A stretch of 64,000 nt of DNA from JBGSPQ01 sp041738505 (lineage in GTDB: Bacteria > Patescibacteriota > Gracilibacteria > UBA1369), in assembly GCA_041738505.1 (NCBI GenBank), contig JBGSPQ010000040.1:14695-78694 (forward strand). Reading direction: 5' to 3'. The position numbers and the translations under genes are program-made. Below, piece by piece: positions 16,128-25,436 of this stretch (positions are counted from its first letter, which is position 1; each line of letters opens with the position of its first letter). The notes beneath the pieces are model-generated. The model was not told the origin of the DNA. It was given only the letters and a program-made list of their open reading frames with translations, and ran no database searches.

Positions 16128-16879
16128 AGTGGTTGTTTAATTTTAATGATTGGGGGCATTGAGGATTTGTGGCGGTTGTTTTCCACCCGGTTAAAGATAT
16201 TGTGGATGAGAGTGGGTTTCATGCCTTTGCCGATAAGTTTTTCCAGTCCCTGATTGAGTCTTTTTAAAATCGGGTCGATTTCGCCGTAGGTTGCTCCAAG
16301 TTCGGCGGCGTCGGTCTGGCCGTCGTAAAGTTCCGCGGATGGCTCTTTCTGCACAATTTCGGGGGGGAGGCCTACGTGGTTGGCCAGTTCCACCACCTGA
16401 TGTTTGAACAAATCGCCGAGTGGCATAATGTCGCAGGCAAGGTCGCCGTATTTGGTGCCGTATCCCAAAAGCAGTTCGCTTTTGTTGGAGGTGCCGATTA
16501 CCAGCGCGTCGTGGGTGTTGGCGTAGTTGTAAAGGATTACGGCGCGTATTCTGGCTTTGTTATTTTGCAGTGCTGTGGAATTTTGCTTCCAAGGCAGCTG
16601 GGCGAATCCGATCAGAAAAGAGTTGATGGGCTGTTGATGAAAAGTGACTCCAAGGGCTTCCGCAAGCACTTTGGCGTGATGGATGTTTTCTGCATTTGTG
16701 ATTCCCAGTTCGGGCATGGAAACCGCGGTGACGTTTTCCGGGCCGATTGCGTCTGCGGTAAGTTTTAGAGTTAGAGCCGAATCAACACCACCACTTAAAC
16801 CGATTACGGCTTTGCTCAAGTCGTTTGCCGTGTAGTATTTTTTTATTCCTTTGATAATTTGTTCGTAGATTTTTTCCAT
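16124..16879 (-). CDS. nadE: NAD synthetase (ammonia-dependent type)
   Basis: 251 residues. Amidates deamido-NAD to NAD with ATP. The PP-loop SGGVDSALTLKLTADA lies near residues 29-44; GTSNKSELLLGYGTKYGD (about 129-146) is the conserved NaAD-binding and catalytic stretch; PSAELYDGQTDAAELG corresponds to the family's 'PSADLWPGQTDE' loop. No N-terminal nitrilase (glutaminase) domain is present, so it should use free ammonia. Its start overlaps the smpB stop by one base (TGATG) and its stop overlaps the nadM start (ATGA). Confidence 0.95.
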   Translation of the reverse strand: MEKIYEQIIKGIKKYYTANDLSKAVIGLSGGVDSALTLKLTADAIGPENVTAVSMPELGITNAENIHHAKVLAEALGVTFHQQPINSFLIGFAQLPWKQNSTALQNNKARIRAVILYNYANTHDALVIGTSNKSELLLGYGTKYGDLACDIMPLGDLFKHQVVELANHVGLPPEIVQKEPSAELYDGQTDAAELGATYGEIDPILKRLNQGLEKLIGKGMKPTLIHNIFNRVENNRHKSSMPPIIKIKQPL

Positions 16880-17328
16880 CAGCGGGCGTTTTTTAGGGTT
16901 CTGCGGATTTCCAGATTTTGTGCTTTTTTCTTGAGTTCGTCGCGACGGTCGTATTTCTTTTTACCGCGGCAGACTCCGATTGTCAGTTTAATACGGTTGC
17001 GGGAAAGGTGAAAGTCCAGAGGGATTAACGACACCCCTTTTTCACCCAGCTGGGTGTCCAGTTTGTAGATTTCGTTTTTGTGGAGCAGGAGTTTTCTTTT
17101 GTGCGTTGGGTCGTAGTCGGTTTGTTGTTTTGCGGCCTGCTTGTAGGGGGAAATGTGGATGTTTTTGGTAAAGGCCTCCCCGTTTTTGATTTCCACGTAA
17201 CTGCCTTTCAAATTGGTCTGCGAGGCGCGCACGGATTTAACCTCGGGGCCGGAAAGTTCAATCCCGGCTTCCAGTTTTTCCATGACTTCGTAATCGGCGT
17301 AGGCCTTTTTGTTTTGGGAGAGGATCAT
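16879..17328 (-). CDS. smpB: SsrA-binding protein SmpB
   Basis: 149 residues, normal length. Binds tmRNA and delivers it to stalled ribosomes for trans-translation. Conserved blocks: NKKAYADYEVMEKLEAGIELSGPEVKS at the N-terminus, ASQTNLKGSYVEIKNGEAF, the RKLLLHKNEI segment, and the basic C-terminal tail KKYDRRDELKKKAQNLEIRR that enters the empty mRNA channel. First gene of a three-gene operon with nadE and nadM. The tmRNA gene itself is not in the window. Confidence 0.95.
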   Translation of the reverse strand: MILSQNKKAYADYEVMEKLEAGIELSGPEVKSVRASQTNLKGSYVEIKNGEAFTKNIHISPYKQAAKQQTDYDPTHKRKLLLHKNEIYKLDTQLGEKGVSLIPLDFHLSRNRIKLTIGVCRGKKKYDRRDELKKKAQNLEIRRTLKNAR

Positions 17329-17372
17329 GGCCAGATATTAGCATTTTGTATTGTAATCTGAAAGACGCGATA

Positions 17373-17400
17373 TTGACATTTGCTTCTTTGGTGCTAAAGT
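17373..17400 (+). promoter_or_regulatory. Promoter of the PRTase-like gene
   Basis: Perfect TTGACA (17373-17378), 16-nt spacer, TAAAGT (17395-17400). Leader of about 17 nt to the ATG at 17424. Confidence 0.5.
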
Positions 17401-17423
17401 ATACTTCTTGATATTTTTTATTT

Positions 17424-18554
17424 ATGGAAGGAGATCATAAATTAGAAACGGATTTCAGAGCAGAAATTGATTCCGCGCGATTTAAGGGGGCTATTGCGGC
17501 CAGGAAATATATTAAAAGTAAAATTTTTTTTGATTTTGACGAAAATCTTATGGCTAAATTGAGTGAATTTGAAGGGATGGGAGCGGAAGTCGATCTTTTT
17601 AGAGAAGATTACGGAGTGCCGGGTTTTACTTGGGGTATGGATTTTATGAAAGATGACAGGATTCCCGAAGAGATTAAACAATATTGCCGGGAGAGAGTGG
17701 AAGCGTTAATTCCGAAGCTTAGCGCAGTTAATTTGTGGTATATGGTTAAGCATTTATCAAAATTTGTCGGTGATTTTGAAGAGATGAAAAAGTATATAGG
17801 TGAAAATGGAATTACGGTACCTGATTACATATCCGGTAAAATTGCCAAACATTATGATTTGTTTGAAGTTGCATTGGAATATGGAAAAGGGCGCCAGATT
17901 AATAAGGCTATGTCTGAATTTTATCCCTGGTTGGAAGGTGATCGAATAAATGGGAGTGCTCCCGATTTTTATTACGGAGAGAGGAGTTTATTGCATGCTG
18001 TAACCAGTGAAATCAGGGAAAATTTAAGTGAGTATATTGGAAGAAATAATATTGAATTGAAGAATGGTATTTCATCTTTTCATGTTAATGCCGCGATGGA
18101 AATTTCAAGAATGGATTATGATCATATTATTGGGATTTATAGGGGATGTACTGGGTTGACCACACCGCTTGAAGTTCTGGGTGATAATGTCAGGTATATT
18201 GATTATTCGAGGGATTTTCCCGAGGAGCCGCCCAAATGGATACAGGTGGGTAGAGTTACCGATTTGCCAAAACGGGCTTATAAGGTGCTTGTCTGTGAGG
18301 ATGACGCGGTTACCGGGGATACTCTAACCAGTGTGATTCCTTTAATTCAGGAACTTGAACCAAAAAGGGTTGTTGTTCGTTTTCACGGTGCCAATTTTGA
18401 AAAAAGTAGAGCCGTGGTTGACCAAATTCCTTTTTATGATGTTGCTCAAAATCTTTATGTGGGGTTTGAAAGGTATGTGGGAAATTTAAGGGAGTTTAAT
18501 TCCTGTTTGAAAAAGGTTTTAAAAAAGTGTTCTGCTAAAAAAAGGCGTGATTAG
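17424..18554 (+). CDS. Unknown protein with C-terminal phosphoribosyltransferase-like fold
   Basis: 376 residues. The first 200 or so residues are helical and unrecognised. In the last third, YKVLVCEDDAVTGDTLTSVIPLIQEL (about residues 284-309) has the form of the PRPP-binding loop of type I phosphoribosyltransferases (hydrophobic strand, two acidic residues, T/V-T-G-D/x-T). The preceding DHIIGIYRGCTGLTTPLEVLG would be the 'GI.RGG..LA..LA' phosphate loop, here with Cys-Thr in place of Gly-Gly. So a PRTase fold is likely, but activity is open. AGGAG-like purines (GGAAGGAGA) lie just after, not before, the start codon. It converges on asnS with a 4-nt overlap. Confidence 0.6.
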   Translation: MEGDHKLETDFRAEIDSARFKGAIAARKYIKSKIFFDFDENLMAKLSEFEGMGAEVDLFREDYGVPGFTWGMDFMKDDRIPEEIKQYCRERVEALIPKLSAVNLWYMVKHLSKFVGDFEEMKKYIGENGITVPDYISGKIAKHYDLFEVALEYGKGRQINKAMSEFYPWLEGDRINGSAPDFYYGERSLLHAVTSEIRENLSEYIGRNNIELKNGISSFHVNAAMEISRMDYDHIIGIYRGCTGLTTPLEVLGDNVRYIDYSRDFPEEPPKWIQVGRVTDLPKRAYKVLVCEDDAVTGDTLTSVIPLIQELEPKRVVVRFHGANFEKSRAVVDQIPFYDVAQNLYVGFERYVGNLREFNSCLKKVLKKCSAKKRRD

Positions 18555-19846
18555 GGTGTCAGGCGGTGAATCATTCTGGGGAAGGGAATTGATTCGCGGA
18601 CGTGGTCCAGACCGCAAATCCAGGTGACTAGCCGTTCCAGACCGAATCCGAAACCGCTGTGTGGTACGGAGCCGTATTTGCGGAGGTCCAGATACCAAGA
18701 GAATGCCTCCATTGGCAGGTTGTGTTCTTTGATGCGCTCCACCAACGTGTTGTAGTCGTCTTCGCGCTGGCTGCCGCCGATCACTTCTCCGTAGCCTTCG
18801 GGGGCCAGCAGGTCGGCGCAGAGGGCGCGCGTGGGATCTAAAGGGTCTCTCTTCATATAGAAAGCTTTGACGGCGGAGGGGTATTTTTCCACAAATATCG
18901 GTTTGTCGTATTTTTTGGTGAGGATGGTCTCGTCGTCGCCGCCCAGATCGTCCATATCCCCAATGTCCGAGCCCATTTCCCGCAGTTCTTTAATAACTTC
19001 CGAGTGCGTCTTGCGGATAAATGGCGGCTCGATTTTGGTCAGCGGCTCAACGTTTCTTTCCAGAGTTTCCAGGTCTTTCTTGTTTCTCTCCAACACGGTT
19101 TTGACAATGTATGTGACCAGTCCTTCCTGAATGGCTATATTTTCATCATGTTCCACGAAAGCGGCTTCCGCGTCCATCATCCAGAATTCGGTAAGATGTC
19201 TGCGGGTTTTGCTTTTTTCGGCGCGGAAAACGGGTCCGAAATCAAAACATCTCCCCACTCCGAAAATGGCCGCTTCAATGTACAATTGTCCGGACTGGCT
19301 TAAATAAGCCTTTCCCTCTTCAAAATAATCCACTTCAAAAAGTTCGGTGGTGCCTTCGCAGGCGCTGGGGGTGAAAATGGGCGCATCAATTTTAATGAAT
19401 CCCTCTTTGTTCAGATATTCGTAGGTGGCGTTAATGATGGTGTTTCGCACTTTCTGAATAGCCACCTGTCGGTTGGAGCGGAGCCATAAATGGCGGTTGT
19501 CCAAAAGGAAATCGGGGCCGTGCTCCTTTTTGCCGATGGGGTATTCCTCTTCGCACAAATGTACGATTTCCAGTCCTGTGACATGTAATTCGTAAACATC
19601 CTCGTGTTTGGGGTGTTTGGAAACTTTACCGGTGACTTTTAGGGATGATTCCATGGTTAATTTTTCCGCGGTGGCCAGTACTTCCGGGCTTACCGCCGAG
19701 GCTTCCACCACTCCCTGAGTAAAGCCGCTGCCGTCGCGGAGCTGCAGAAAGTAAATTTTCCCGCTGCCGCGTTTGTTGAACATCCAGCCCTGAATGGTTA
19801 CTTCCTTGTCCACGTGGTCTTTGAATTTGGAAATTGTGGTGATCAT
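18551..19846 (-). CDS. asnS: Asparagine--tRNA ligase
   Basis: 431 residues, the normal length. Charges tRNA-Asn. An OB-fold anticodon-binding domain is at residues 1-105 (VTIQGWMFNKRGSGKIYFLQLRDGSGFTQGV), then the class II core: motif 2 FGPVFRAEKSKTRRHLTEFWMMDAE and motif 3 GFGFGLERLVTWICGL, ending HVRESIPFPR. The GEVIGGSQRE segment and this C-terminus fit AsnRS rather than AspRS (no GAD insertion). The gene is divergent from the peptidoglycan hydrolase gene. Having AsnRS implies Asn-tRNA does not depend solely on the amidotransferase route. Confidence 0.95.
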   Translation of the reverse strand: MITTISKFKDHVDKEVTIQGWMFNKRGSGKIYFLQLRDGSGFTQGVVEASAVSPEVLATAEKLTMESSLKVTGKVSKHPKHEDVYELHVTGLEIVHLCEEEYPIGKKEHGPDFLLDNRHLWLRSNRQVAIQKVRNTIINATYEYLNKEGFIKIDAPIFTPSACEGTTELFEVDYFEEGKAYLSQSGQLYIEAAIFGVGRCFDFGPVFRAEKSKTRRHLTEFWMMDAEAAFVEHDENIAIQEGLVTYIVKTVLERNKKDLETLERNVEPLTKIEPPFIRKTHSEVIKELREMGSDIGDMDDLGGDDETILTKKYDKPIFVEKYPSAVKAFYMKRDPLDPTRALCADLLAPEGYGEVIGGSQREDDYNTLVERIKEHNLPMEAFSWYLDLRKYGSVPHSGFGFGLERLVTWICGLDHVRESIPFPRMIHRLTP

Positions 19847-19966
19847 GTAGAATTTAGTAATTGGGTCGGGGAAAGGATAAAGAAAGAGTCTTTTATTATC
19901 AAGATGTTTGACTTTTTTACAAAAATGATGTTTAGTAGTCCGCCTTGTTTATTAATCAGTCCTATT

Positions 19967-21934
19967 ATGTTGGAAAATAAAGATTTACCCGAGCAACAGG
20001 AGCATAATTTTACCACGGAAGGCAGGAAAATTGTGGATAAATTAGAGGCCTATGTCAGACCCATTGTGGATACTGCGGGGCCGATATTGGATAAGGCGCG
20101 GCCGGTATGGGACAGGCTTTCTTCTACCAATAAACGAATTATCGCGATTCTGGGTATTGCGGCTGCAGCCGGAACCGGATCTTTTATATGTGCGAATGGA
20201 GGTGAATCGGATGATAAGAGATCCGTTGTAACGGCTCCGGGCAGTGTTGATGGGACCGGTGATACGGATATCCGATCCAATCCCGATTCGGATATGCGAA
20301 AGATTCCCCCTGAATATAACGAGCCTGAAGAGGTGCTGGCCGAGGGTGCGCTGAAAACTTATAAATTTGATAACGCGGAGGTGACGGCATCATGGTACTG
20401 GCTTTTAACCACGGCCCGCGCCGAGGGGTGGAAAGGCGGAATCAGTACTAAAAAGAAGGGTCTTAGGACCTATAAGGAGCAAAAATTTCTTTGGGATGAA
20501 TATCAAGCGGGAAGAGGTGATGCGGCTTTCAATCCGGACGGACCTAACGCGCATAAGGCAAGGCATTTGCTTACCAGTGTGGTAAGAGATGGAAATGACT
20601 GGAATATTGCCATTGATACAGAAACCGAGCACGTTCTTGAGTTAATAAATATCGCCAAAAAACATGGTGTTATTTTGCATCGGCCGCACATGCGGAAGAA
20701 AAAGAACGGCCAGTGGACTGAAACATGGCATGTAGAGTCCAAAACACCGTTTTCGCCTCCGGCGGATTTTAAGATATCCGATCATGCAAATATTCACTGT
20801 CTTGATAAGAAAGGAAATTTGCTTACGAATAAGTGTTCCAGGATTGTGTTAAAGTCTGCAGAAGAAGTGCCAGAAGGCGACGGTATGGATGAAGTTGCGG
20901 TGGAAGCCGGAGCTATGGAGCATCCTAAATTTGATGTTGTCGCCGAGGCCGCAAGGGCCAGGAGTCTTTTAAAGGATATTGAGACATACAATCATGTGGA
21001 TAGAAAAGAAAATCGAAATAAAGATGATGAAAGTTTTAATGTTCTTCTGGCTGTGAGAAGAAATGATTCTGAGAAGATTGAATATGTAACATCAAGGCCG
21101 GACGGCCGCGTGACCAAAGGGTTTAAGGTCACTCGAGGCAAGCGGAACGGAGTAAATACGGCTTATATGATTGAAGAGCCGAGAGGGTTTTTTACATTGG
21201 CGATTAAAAGGATTAAAAGTGTGGCGGGTACCAACAGGGAGATCGTTTATAGTCCTTATTCACCAAAACTGGATACACCGGAAGTGCGCAGAAGCGGCGC
21301 GGATTATTTGAATTCGTTGATTTATCGGGGCAAGGAGGCTTTGGATGTGAAAAAAGTTAAATCCGATGTCGATCGGGATGCGAGTGTCGCAAGTACCGTT
21401 CCGGACAGGCTGATTTTTACTTTGGCGCTGATAGAACATATGGATTATTTTGAATTGAAAAGGGGTAAATCAATGGAAGATCTTGCTAAAAGGACTCTGG
21501 CGATTATCGGGCTTAACGGCAGGAACGCCTATGATTATGTGCATTCCGACGCGGGCGCGAGGGGACTTTTTCAGCTTATGCCGGATACTTACAGACAGAT
21601 TGACATGATGAATCCCGCCGCAAAATTGGAGGACGATCATGTTGCCGGTTCAATGGATCATATGAACGCGGTGCAAACGGCGATTGTTTTGACCGACCAT
21701 AATATGGATCTGCTTGGCAATAATGACAAAAATCTGGCGGAAATAATGAAAGATGATTCGATGAATAGGGGGATGTTGTTGGCGGCGGTTTATAACGGTG
21801 GGAATACACGTCTTGTGCAAGCTTATAAAGAGCATGGAGACGACTGGATGCATTATCTGCCCGAAGAAACCAGAGGCTACGTGGAAAAATTTGTGGCGGT
21901 TATGAAACTGTTGGAAGAGAAAAAGTTGCCCTAA
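19967..21934 (+). CDS. Membrane-anchored fusion of M15 (VanY-type) peptidase and lytic transglycosylase
   Basis: 655 residues from the ATG at 19967 (an ATG at 19904 in frame would add 21 residues; earlier starts would run into asnS). A cytoplasmic amphipathic N-terminus is followed by a membrane segment at about 58-76. Residues about 140-262 resemble a D-Ala-D-Ala carboxypeptidase of family M15: GLRTYKEQKFLWDEYQAGRG, then zinc ligands His196 (PNAHKARH), Asp217 (NIAIDT) and His255 (TWHVES). Residues about 480-645 resemble a Slt-type transglycosylase: catalytic Glu490 in LALIEHMDYF, AGARGLFQLMPDTY and AAVYNGGNTRL. One protein may thus cut both peptide and glycan parts of peptidoglycan outside the membrane. 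The middle (265-475) is unassigned. Confidence 0.72.
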   Translation: MLENKDLPEQQEHNFTTEGRKIVDKLEAYVRPIVDTAGPILDKARPVWDRLSSTNKRIIAILGIAAAAGTGSFICANGGESDDKRSVVTAPGSVDGTGDTDIRSNPDSDMRKIPPEYNEPEEVLAEGALKTYKFDNAEVTASWYWLLTTARAEGWKGGISTKKKGLRTYKEQKFLWDEYQAGRGDAAFNPDGPNAHKARHLLTSVVRDGNDWNIAIDTETEHVLELINIAKKHGVILHRPHMRKKKNGQWTETWHVESKTPFSPPADFKISDHANIHCLDKKGNLLTNKCSRIVLKSAEEVPEGDGMDEVAVEAGAMEHPKFDVVAEAARARSLLKDIETYNHVDRKENRNKDDESFNVLLAVRRNDSEKIEYVTSRPDGRVTKGFKVTRGKRNGVNTAYMIEEPRGFFTLAIKRIKSVAGTNREIVYSPYSPKLDTPEVRRSGADYLNSLIYRGKEALDVKKVKSDVDRDASVASTVPDRLIFTLALIEHMDYFELKRGKSMEDLAKRTLAIIGLNGRNAYDYVHSDAGARGLFQLMPDTYRQIDMMNPAAKLEDDHVAGSMDHMNAVQTAIVLTDHNMDLLGNNDKNLAEIMKDDSMNRGMLLAAVYNGGNTRLVQAYKEHGDDWMHYLPEETRGYVEKFVAVMKLLEEKKLP

Positions 21935-21971
21935 ATCAGCCGGTTTTTTGAAATAGCGTAACGCTTCGGTA

Positions 21972-22000
21972 TTGACTTTCGTTATAAAATAGGCTATAGA
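21972..22000 (+). promoter_or_regulatory. Promoter of the ABC exporter
   Basis: TTGACT (21972-21977), 17-nt spacer, TATAGA (21995-22000); leader of about 14 nt to the ATG at 22020. Confidence 0.7.
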
Positions 22001-22019
22001 TATAGAACCGAATTGATTT

Positions 22020-23792
22020 ATGACAATTATGAAACCATATCTCGCATACATATGGGGGATTACCTCAAAGAAAAAAAAGGAGCTGGCTGCTCTGTTTTTT
22101 CTGATAACGGTTGATACTGTGGCGCGCCTTATTCAGCCTTATTTGTACATGGTGGTGGTGGATTTGCTGACTGATGGATTGGTGGGCGGCGAATTTACGC
22201 AACAGATGGTCAATTTATTACTGACGGTGATAGCGGTATGGTTTGGATTGGCTGTTATCAACAACCTGGTGGATGCCCAGCGACATTATCTGGGGTGGGC
22301 TATCTCAAGCGATGTGGCGCAGATTGTGCATCTTCAGGGATACAGGAAATTGCTGAAAATGGATTATAACAAGCATACCAAGAGGCATTCCAATCAATAT
22401 ACCCGCCTGGTGGATGATGCCGATACGGCCACATGGGAACTTTCCAACTGGTGGTTGAACCGGATTATTCCTTCGGTGCTGGGTTTTGCAGGGATGCTTG
22501 TGATTGCTTTCAGCGTCAGCTGGCAGATGACTTTGATCTCACTTTCGGTGGTGCCTCCGGGGTTGTTTGTGATTATTTTCATGATGAAGAAATATGAGGA
22601 TGAGCAGCACAGGGTGAATAAGCTCTGGAACAAGAAATCCGAACATTTAAGCGATCAGGTGGCAAATATCATCACTTATAAGCTGAATCAGGACGAGAGT
22701 CGGTTTATGAAAGTGCAGAAAGGTTATGCCGACAGGGCGACAATCGCGCAGTTGAATATCAATAAAAAATGGAGGACGACAATGTTTTTGAATCCGGATG
22801 TGATAGCGCGGTTTCTGGTGATGGGAGTGGGTGTCTGGTTCGTTAAAGAGGGGATGATCACCTTGGGTACGCTGTTTATGTTTATGGGGTTGTTGAATGA
22901 AATTCTGGTGCCGCTGAATCTACTTGGCGATATTCTTCCTCAGTACAACAGGAGGGCGCGGCATGTGGAAAGGCAAATCAACCTTATGCAGGATGAGGAT
23001 GATGTAAAAAATCCGCGAAGAAGTTTGAAACTTAAAACAATCGAGGGAAAAATCGAGCTTAAAAACGTTTCGTATGTTTATCCCGGTAATGCAAACGGGG
23101 AAGCCACAATCAAGAATATGTCGTTGACGATTGAACCCGGTCAACAGGTGGCGATGGTTGGTCATTCCGGCTGTGGGAAAACAACGCTGGTTTCGCTAAT
23201 CACCCGTCTGGCCGATCCCACGGAGGGAAGCATACTGGTGGATGGAGTTGATATCCGCAAATTTAAGCAGGATGACTACAGAAGATTTATCGGAACGGTT
23301 TTGCAGGAACATTCTTTGTACAATGAAACGGTCGCGGAGAATATTGCTTACGGTCGGCCCGAAGCTTCCAGAAGGGCGATTGTCGCGGCGGCGAAAATGG
23401 CGCAGGCCCATGAATTTATCAGCAGACTTCCGGAAAAGTATGACACCCGCATCGGTGAAAGAGGAGTACGGCTATCCGGTGGGGAAAAACAGCGGCTGGC
23501 GATTGCCCGTGCGATATTAAAGAATCCGCGGATAGTGGTTCTGGATGAGCCGACGAGCGCGCTGGACAGTATCACCGAAGCCAAAGTGCAGAAGGGTTTG
23601 ATGAGGCTGATTGAGGGCAGGACGTCCATTACGGTCGCCCACCGCCTTTCCACCGTAAGAAACGCGGATAAGATTCTGGTGATCGAAAGAGGTCGGCTGG
23701 TGGCTCACGGCACGCATTTGGAACTGGTGAAAAATTGCGCCCAATACCGGGATATGGTTGATTTGCAGACCGGCGGGTTTCTGGCGGAGTGA
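22020..23792 (+). CDS. ABC exporter, fused permease-ATPase (MsbA-like)
   Basis: 590 residues. Six membrane helices in residues about 20-315 (type IV exporter fold), then a nucleotide-binding domain: Walker A GHSGCGKTTL (about 381-390), Q-loop TVLQEHSLYNETVAENIAYG, signature LSGGEKQRLAIARA (about 485), Walker B IVVLDEPTSALD (about 508), and H-loop TVAHRLSTVRNADKI. It would work as a homodimer exporting lipids, glycolipids, peptides or drugs; the substrate cannot be told. Own promoter. The peptidoglycan hydrolase gene upstream and the surface protein gene downstream fit an envelope role without proving it. Confidence 0.93.
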   Translation: MTIMKPYLAYIWGITSKKKKELAALFFLITVDTVARLIQPYLYMVVVDLLTDGLVGGEFTQQMVNLLLTVIAVWFGLAVINNLVDAQRHYLGWAISSDVAQIVHLQGYRKLLKMDYNKHTKRHSNQYTRLVDDADTATWELSNWWLNRIIPSVLGFAGMLVIAFSVSWQMTLISLSVVPPGLFVIIFMMKKYEDEQHRVNKLWNKKSEHLSDQVANIITYKLNQDESRFMKVQKGYADRATIAQLNINKKWRTTMFLNPDVIARFLVMGVGVWFVKEGMITLGTLFMFMGLLNEILVPLNLLGDILPQYNRRARHVERQINLMQDEDDVKNPRRSLKLKTIEGKIELKNVSYVYPGNANGEATIKNMSLTIEPGQQVAMVGHSGCGKTTLVSLITRLADPTEGSILVDGVDIRKFKQDDYRRFIGTVLQEHSLYNETVAENIAYGRPEASRRAIVAAAKMAQAHEFISRLPEKYDTRIGERGVRLSGGEKQRLAIARAILKNPRIVVLDEPTSALDSITEAKVQKGLMRLIEGRTSITVAHRLSTVRNADKILVIERGRLVAHGTHLELVKNCAQYRDMVDLQTGGFLAE

Positions 23793-23891
23793 TGATAGTT
23801 TTTGAAAATGAGGGATTCTGTGTAATACTGCTGTTAGCTGACAGGTTATATATAAATCAATTTACTATTTTATTTGTTAACACTTTTTCAT

Positions 23892-25436
23892 ATGAAAAAA
23901 ATTGTTTCCATGCTGGCGATGCTGGCAATGTTTATTATCCCCATGGGGGCTCAGGCGTGGACGTTTATTCCGATTAATACCATTATCAAGGTGGTGACGC
24001 CGGTGCAGACTCCCACGGTTATTAAAACACCCTCCATGGTGATTAATTCAACAGAGCCTGGTACCCTGGAATATCCGGATGAATGTGTCGGCGACAAGAC
24101 AAGCATCAGCGCCGATCAGGATACAACGATCACTTTTGACCAGTTGGCTGTAGGTGTTTATGACAGTTGTAGAATCATTCTTCATTATACCGAATGGAAT
24201 GGGTATGTAATTTTGAAGACATCGACTTTGTATGTACCGGATTTTGAAGTCATTAATTTTGTGATACCACCTCTTGATTTTACGGATCCGGTTTTGACCG
24301 AAGAGACCAAAGTGCCGACTCCCAGTTTTGATTCCACTCCCGACTATACGTTTAACTCAACCGAGGCGGGGGATATTACTGTCGGAGGTGCATGTTCCAG
24401 TACCAAGACCGATGCTATTGCGGGACCCAACCCCATTGCATTCAACTCTTTGACTCCCGGAACATACAGTAACTGTACTATCACCGTTACCGATAACGCA
24501 GGGAATGCGAGTAGTCCTTTGGCGGTGAACACCTTTACGATTCAGACTTTTGTTGTTATTCCCGGTGACACCACTGCGCCCTCTCTGGATATGATTTCAC
24601 CGGTGGCGACGCCAACAACCGATACCACTCCAAATCTGACTTTTTGGTCTTCGGAAGCGGGTACAATCACTTATACCGGAAGTTGCGCCAGTGATGATGT
24701 GACAGCAGACTCGGGGAATAACACAATCACATTAAAAAATCTTGCCACGGGGACTTACAACAACTGTTATCTGCGGGTGACGGATTTGTCCGCCAATGGC
24801 AATGTCAGTGCATGGCTTAGTATTCCGTCTTTTACGATTACGACATCCTCCGTTAATCCGCCCGTTGATCCCGCCGATTATTGCGCGGGGTTTGTTGATG
24901 TAAGCAAGACCGACAGCGACTGTGACGCGATTACCTATGTTAAGAGCATTGGAGCAATGACGGGAAATCCGAACGGTACTTTTGAACCGTCCGCCAATTT
25001 GCAGAGAGATCAGGTGGCCAAAATTTCTCTGGAGACACATGATCTTTTCAACAGTGCCCAAAATTACTGTAGTGGAAATCCTTTCCCGGATGTTACAACC
25101 AATGCGTGGTCTTATCAGTATATTTGCCGCGGTGTGGAATTGGGAATGATTACGGGTTACGCATCGGGCGCGGATGCAGGTTATTACAGGCCGGCCCGTT
25201 CGGTAAACCGTGTGGAGTTTTTGGCTTTGATTCTGCGCAATCTGAACGAAACCATGCCAAGCATCAACAGTTCTTCTTATAATGATGTAGAGAGTGGGCA
25301 ATGGTACAGCGGATACGCGAAATATTCATACGACAACAGTCTGTTTACGGGTGCTTCTCTTAATCCGGACAGATTTGTGACAAGGCGCGAAGTGGCCAGG
25401 GTAATTAACCAACTGCACGATCTGAATAAGATTTAG
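23892..25436 (+). CDS. S-layer-type surface protein: Ig-like repeats plus three SLH domains
   Basis: 514 residues from the ATG at 23892, which starts a good signal peptide (MKKIVSMLAMLAMFIIPMGAQA). Three Ig-like repeats of about 85 residues follow, each with a T-P-x-x-T-P-x-(Y/L)-x-F-x-S-(T/S)-E-A-G core, a Cys pair (GGACSS...YSNCTITVTD; GSCASD...YNNCYLRVTD) and a T-(P/A)-G-T-Y-x-N-C turn. Residues about 335-510 hold three SLH units: FVDVSKTD...GNPNGTFEPSANLQRDQVA, FPDVTTNAWSY...YYRPARSVNRVEFLA, and YNDVESGQWYS...NPDRFVTRREVARVI. SLH triplets bind pyruvylated cell-wall polymers, so this is probably wall-attached. It ends in a 4-nt convergent overlap with maf. Confidence 0.85.
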   Translation: MKKIVSMLAMLAMFIIPMGAQAWTFIPINTIIKVVTPVQTPTVIKTPSMVINSTEPGTLEYPDECVGDKTSISADQDTTITFDQLAVGVYDSCRIILHYTEWNGYVILKTSTLYVPDFEVINFVIPPLDFTDPVLTEETKVPTPSFDSTPDYTFNSTEAGDITVGGACSSTKTDAIAGPNPIAFNSLTPGTYSNCTITVTDNAGNASSPLAVNTFTIQTFVVIPGDTTAPSLDMISPVATPTTDTTPNLTFWSSEAGTITYTGSCASDDVTADSGNNTITLKNLATGTYNNCYLRVTDLSANGNVSAWLSIPSFTITTSSVNPPVDPADYCAGFVDVSKTDSDCDAITYVKSIGAMTGNPNGTFEPSANLQRDQVAKISLETHDLFNSAQNYCSGNPFPDVTTNAWSYQYICRGVELGMITGYASGADAGYYRPARSVNRVEFLALILRNLNETMPSINSSSYNDVESGQWYSGYAKYSYDNSLFTGASLNPDRFVTRREVARVINQLHDLNKI

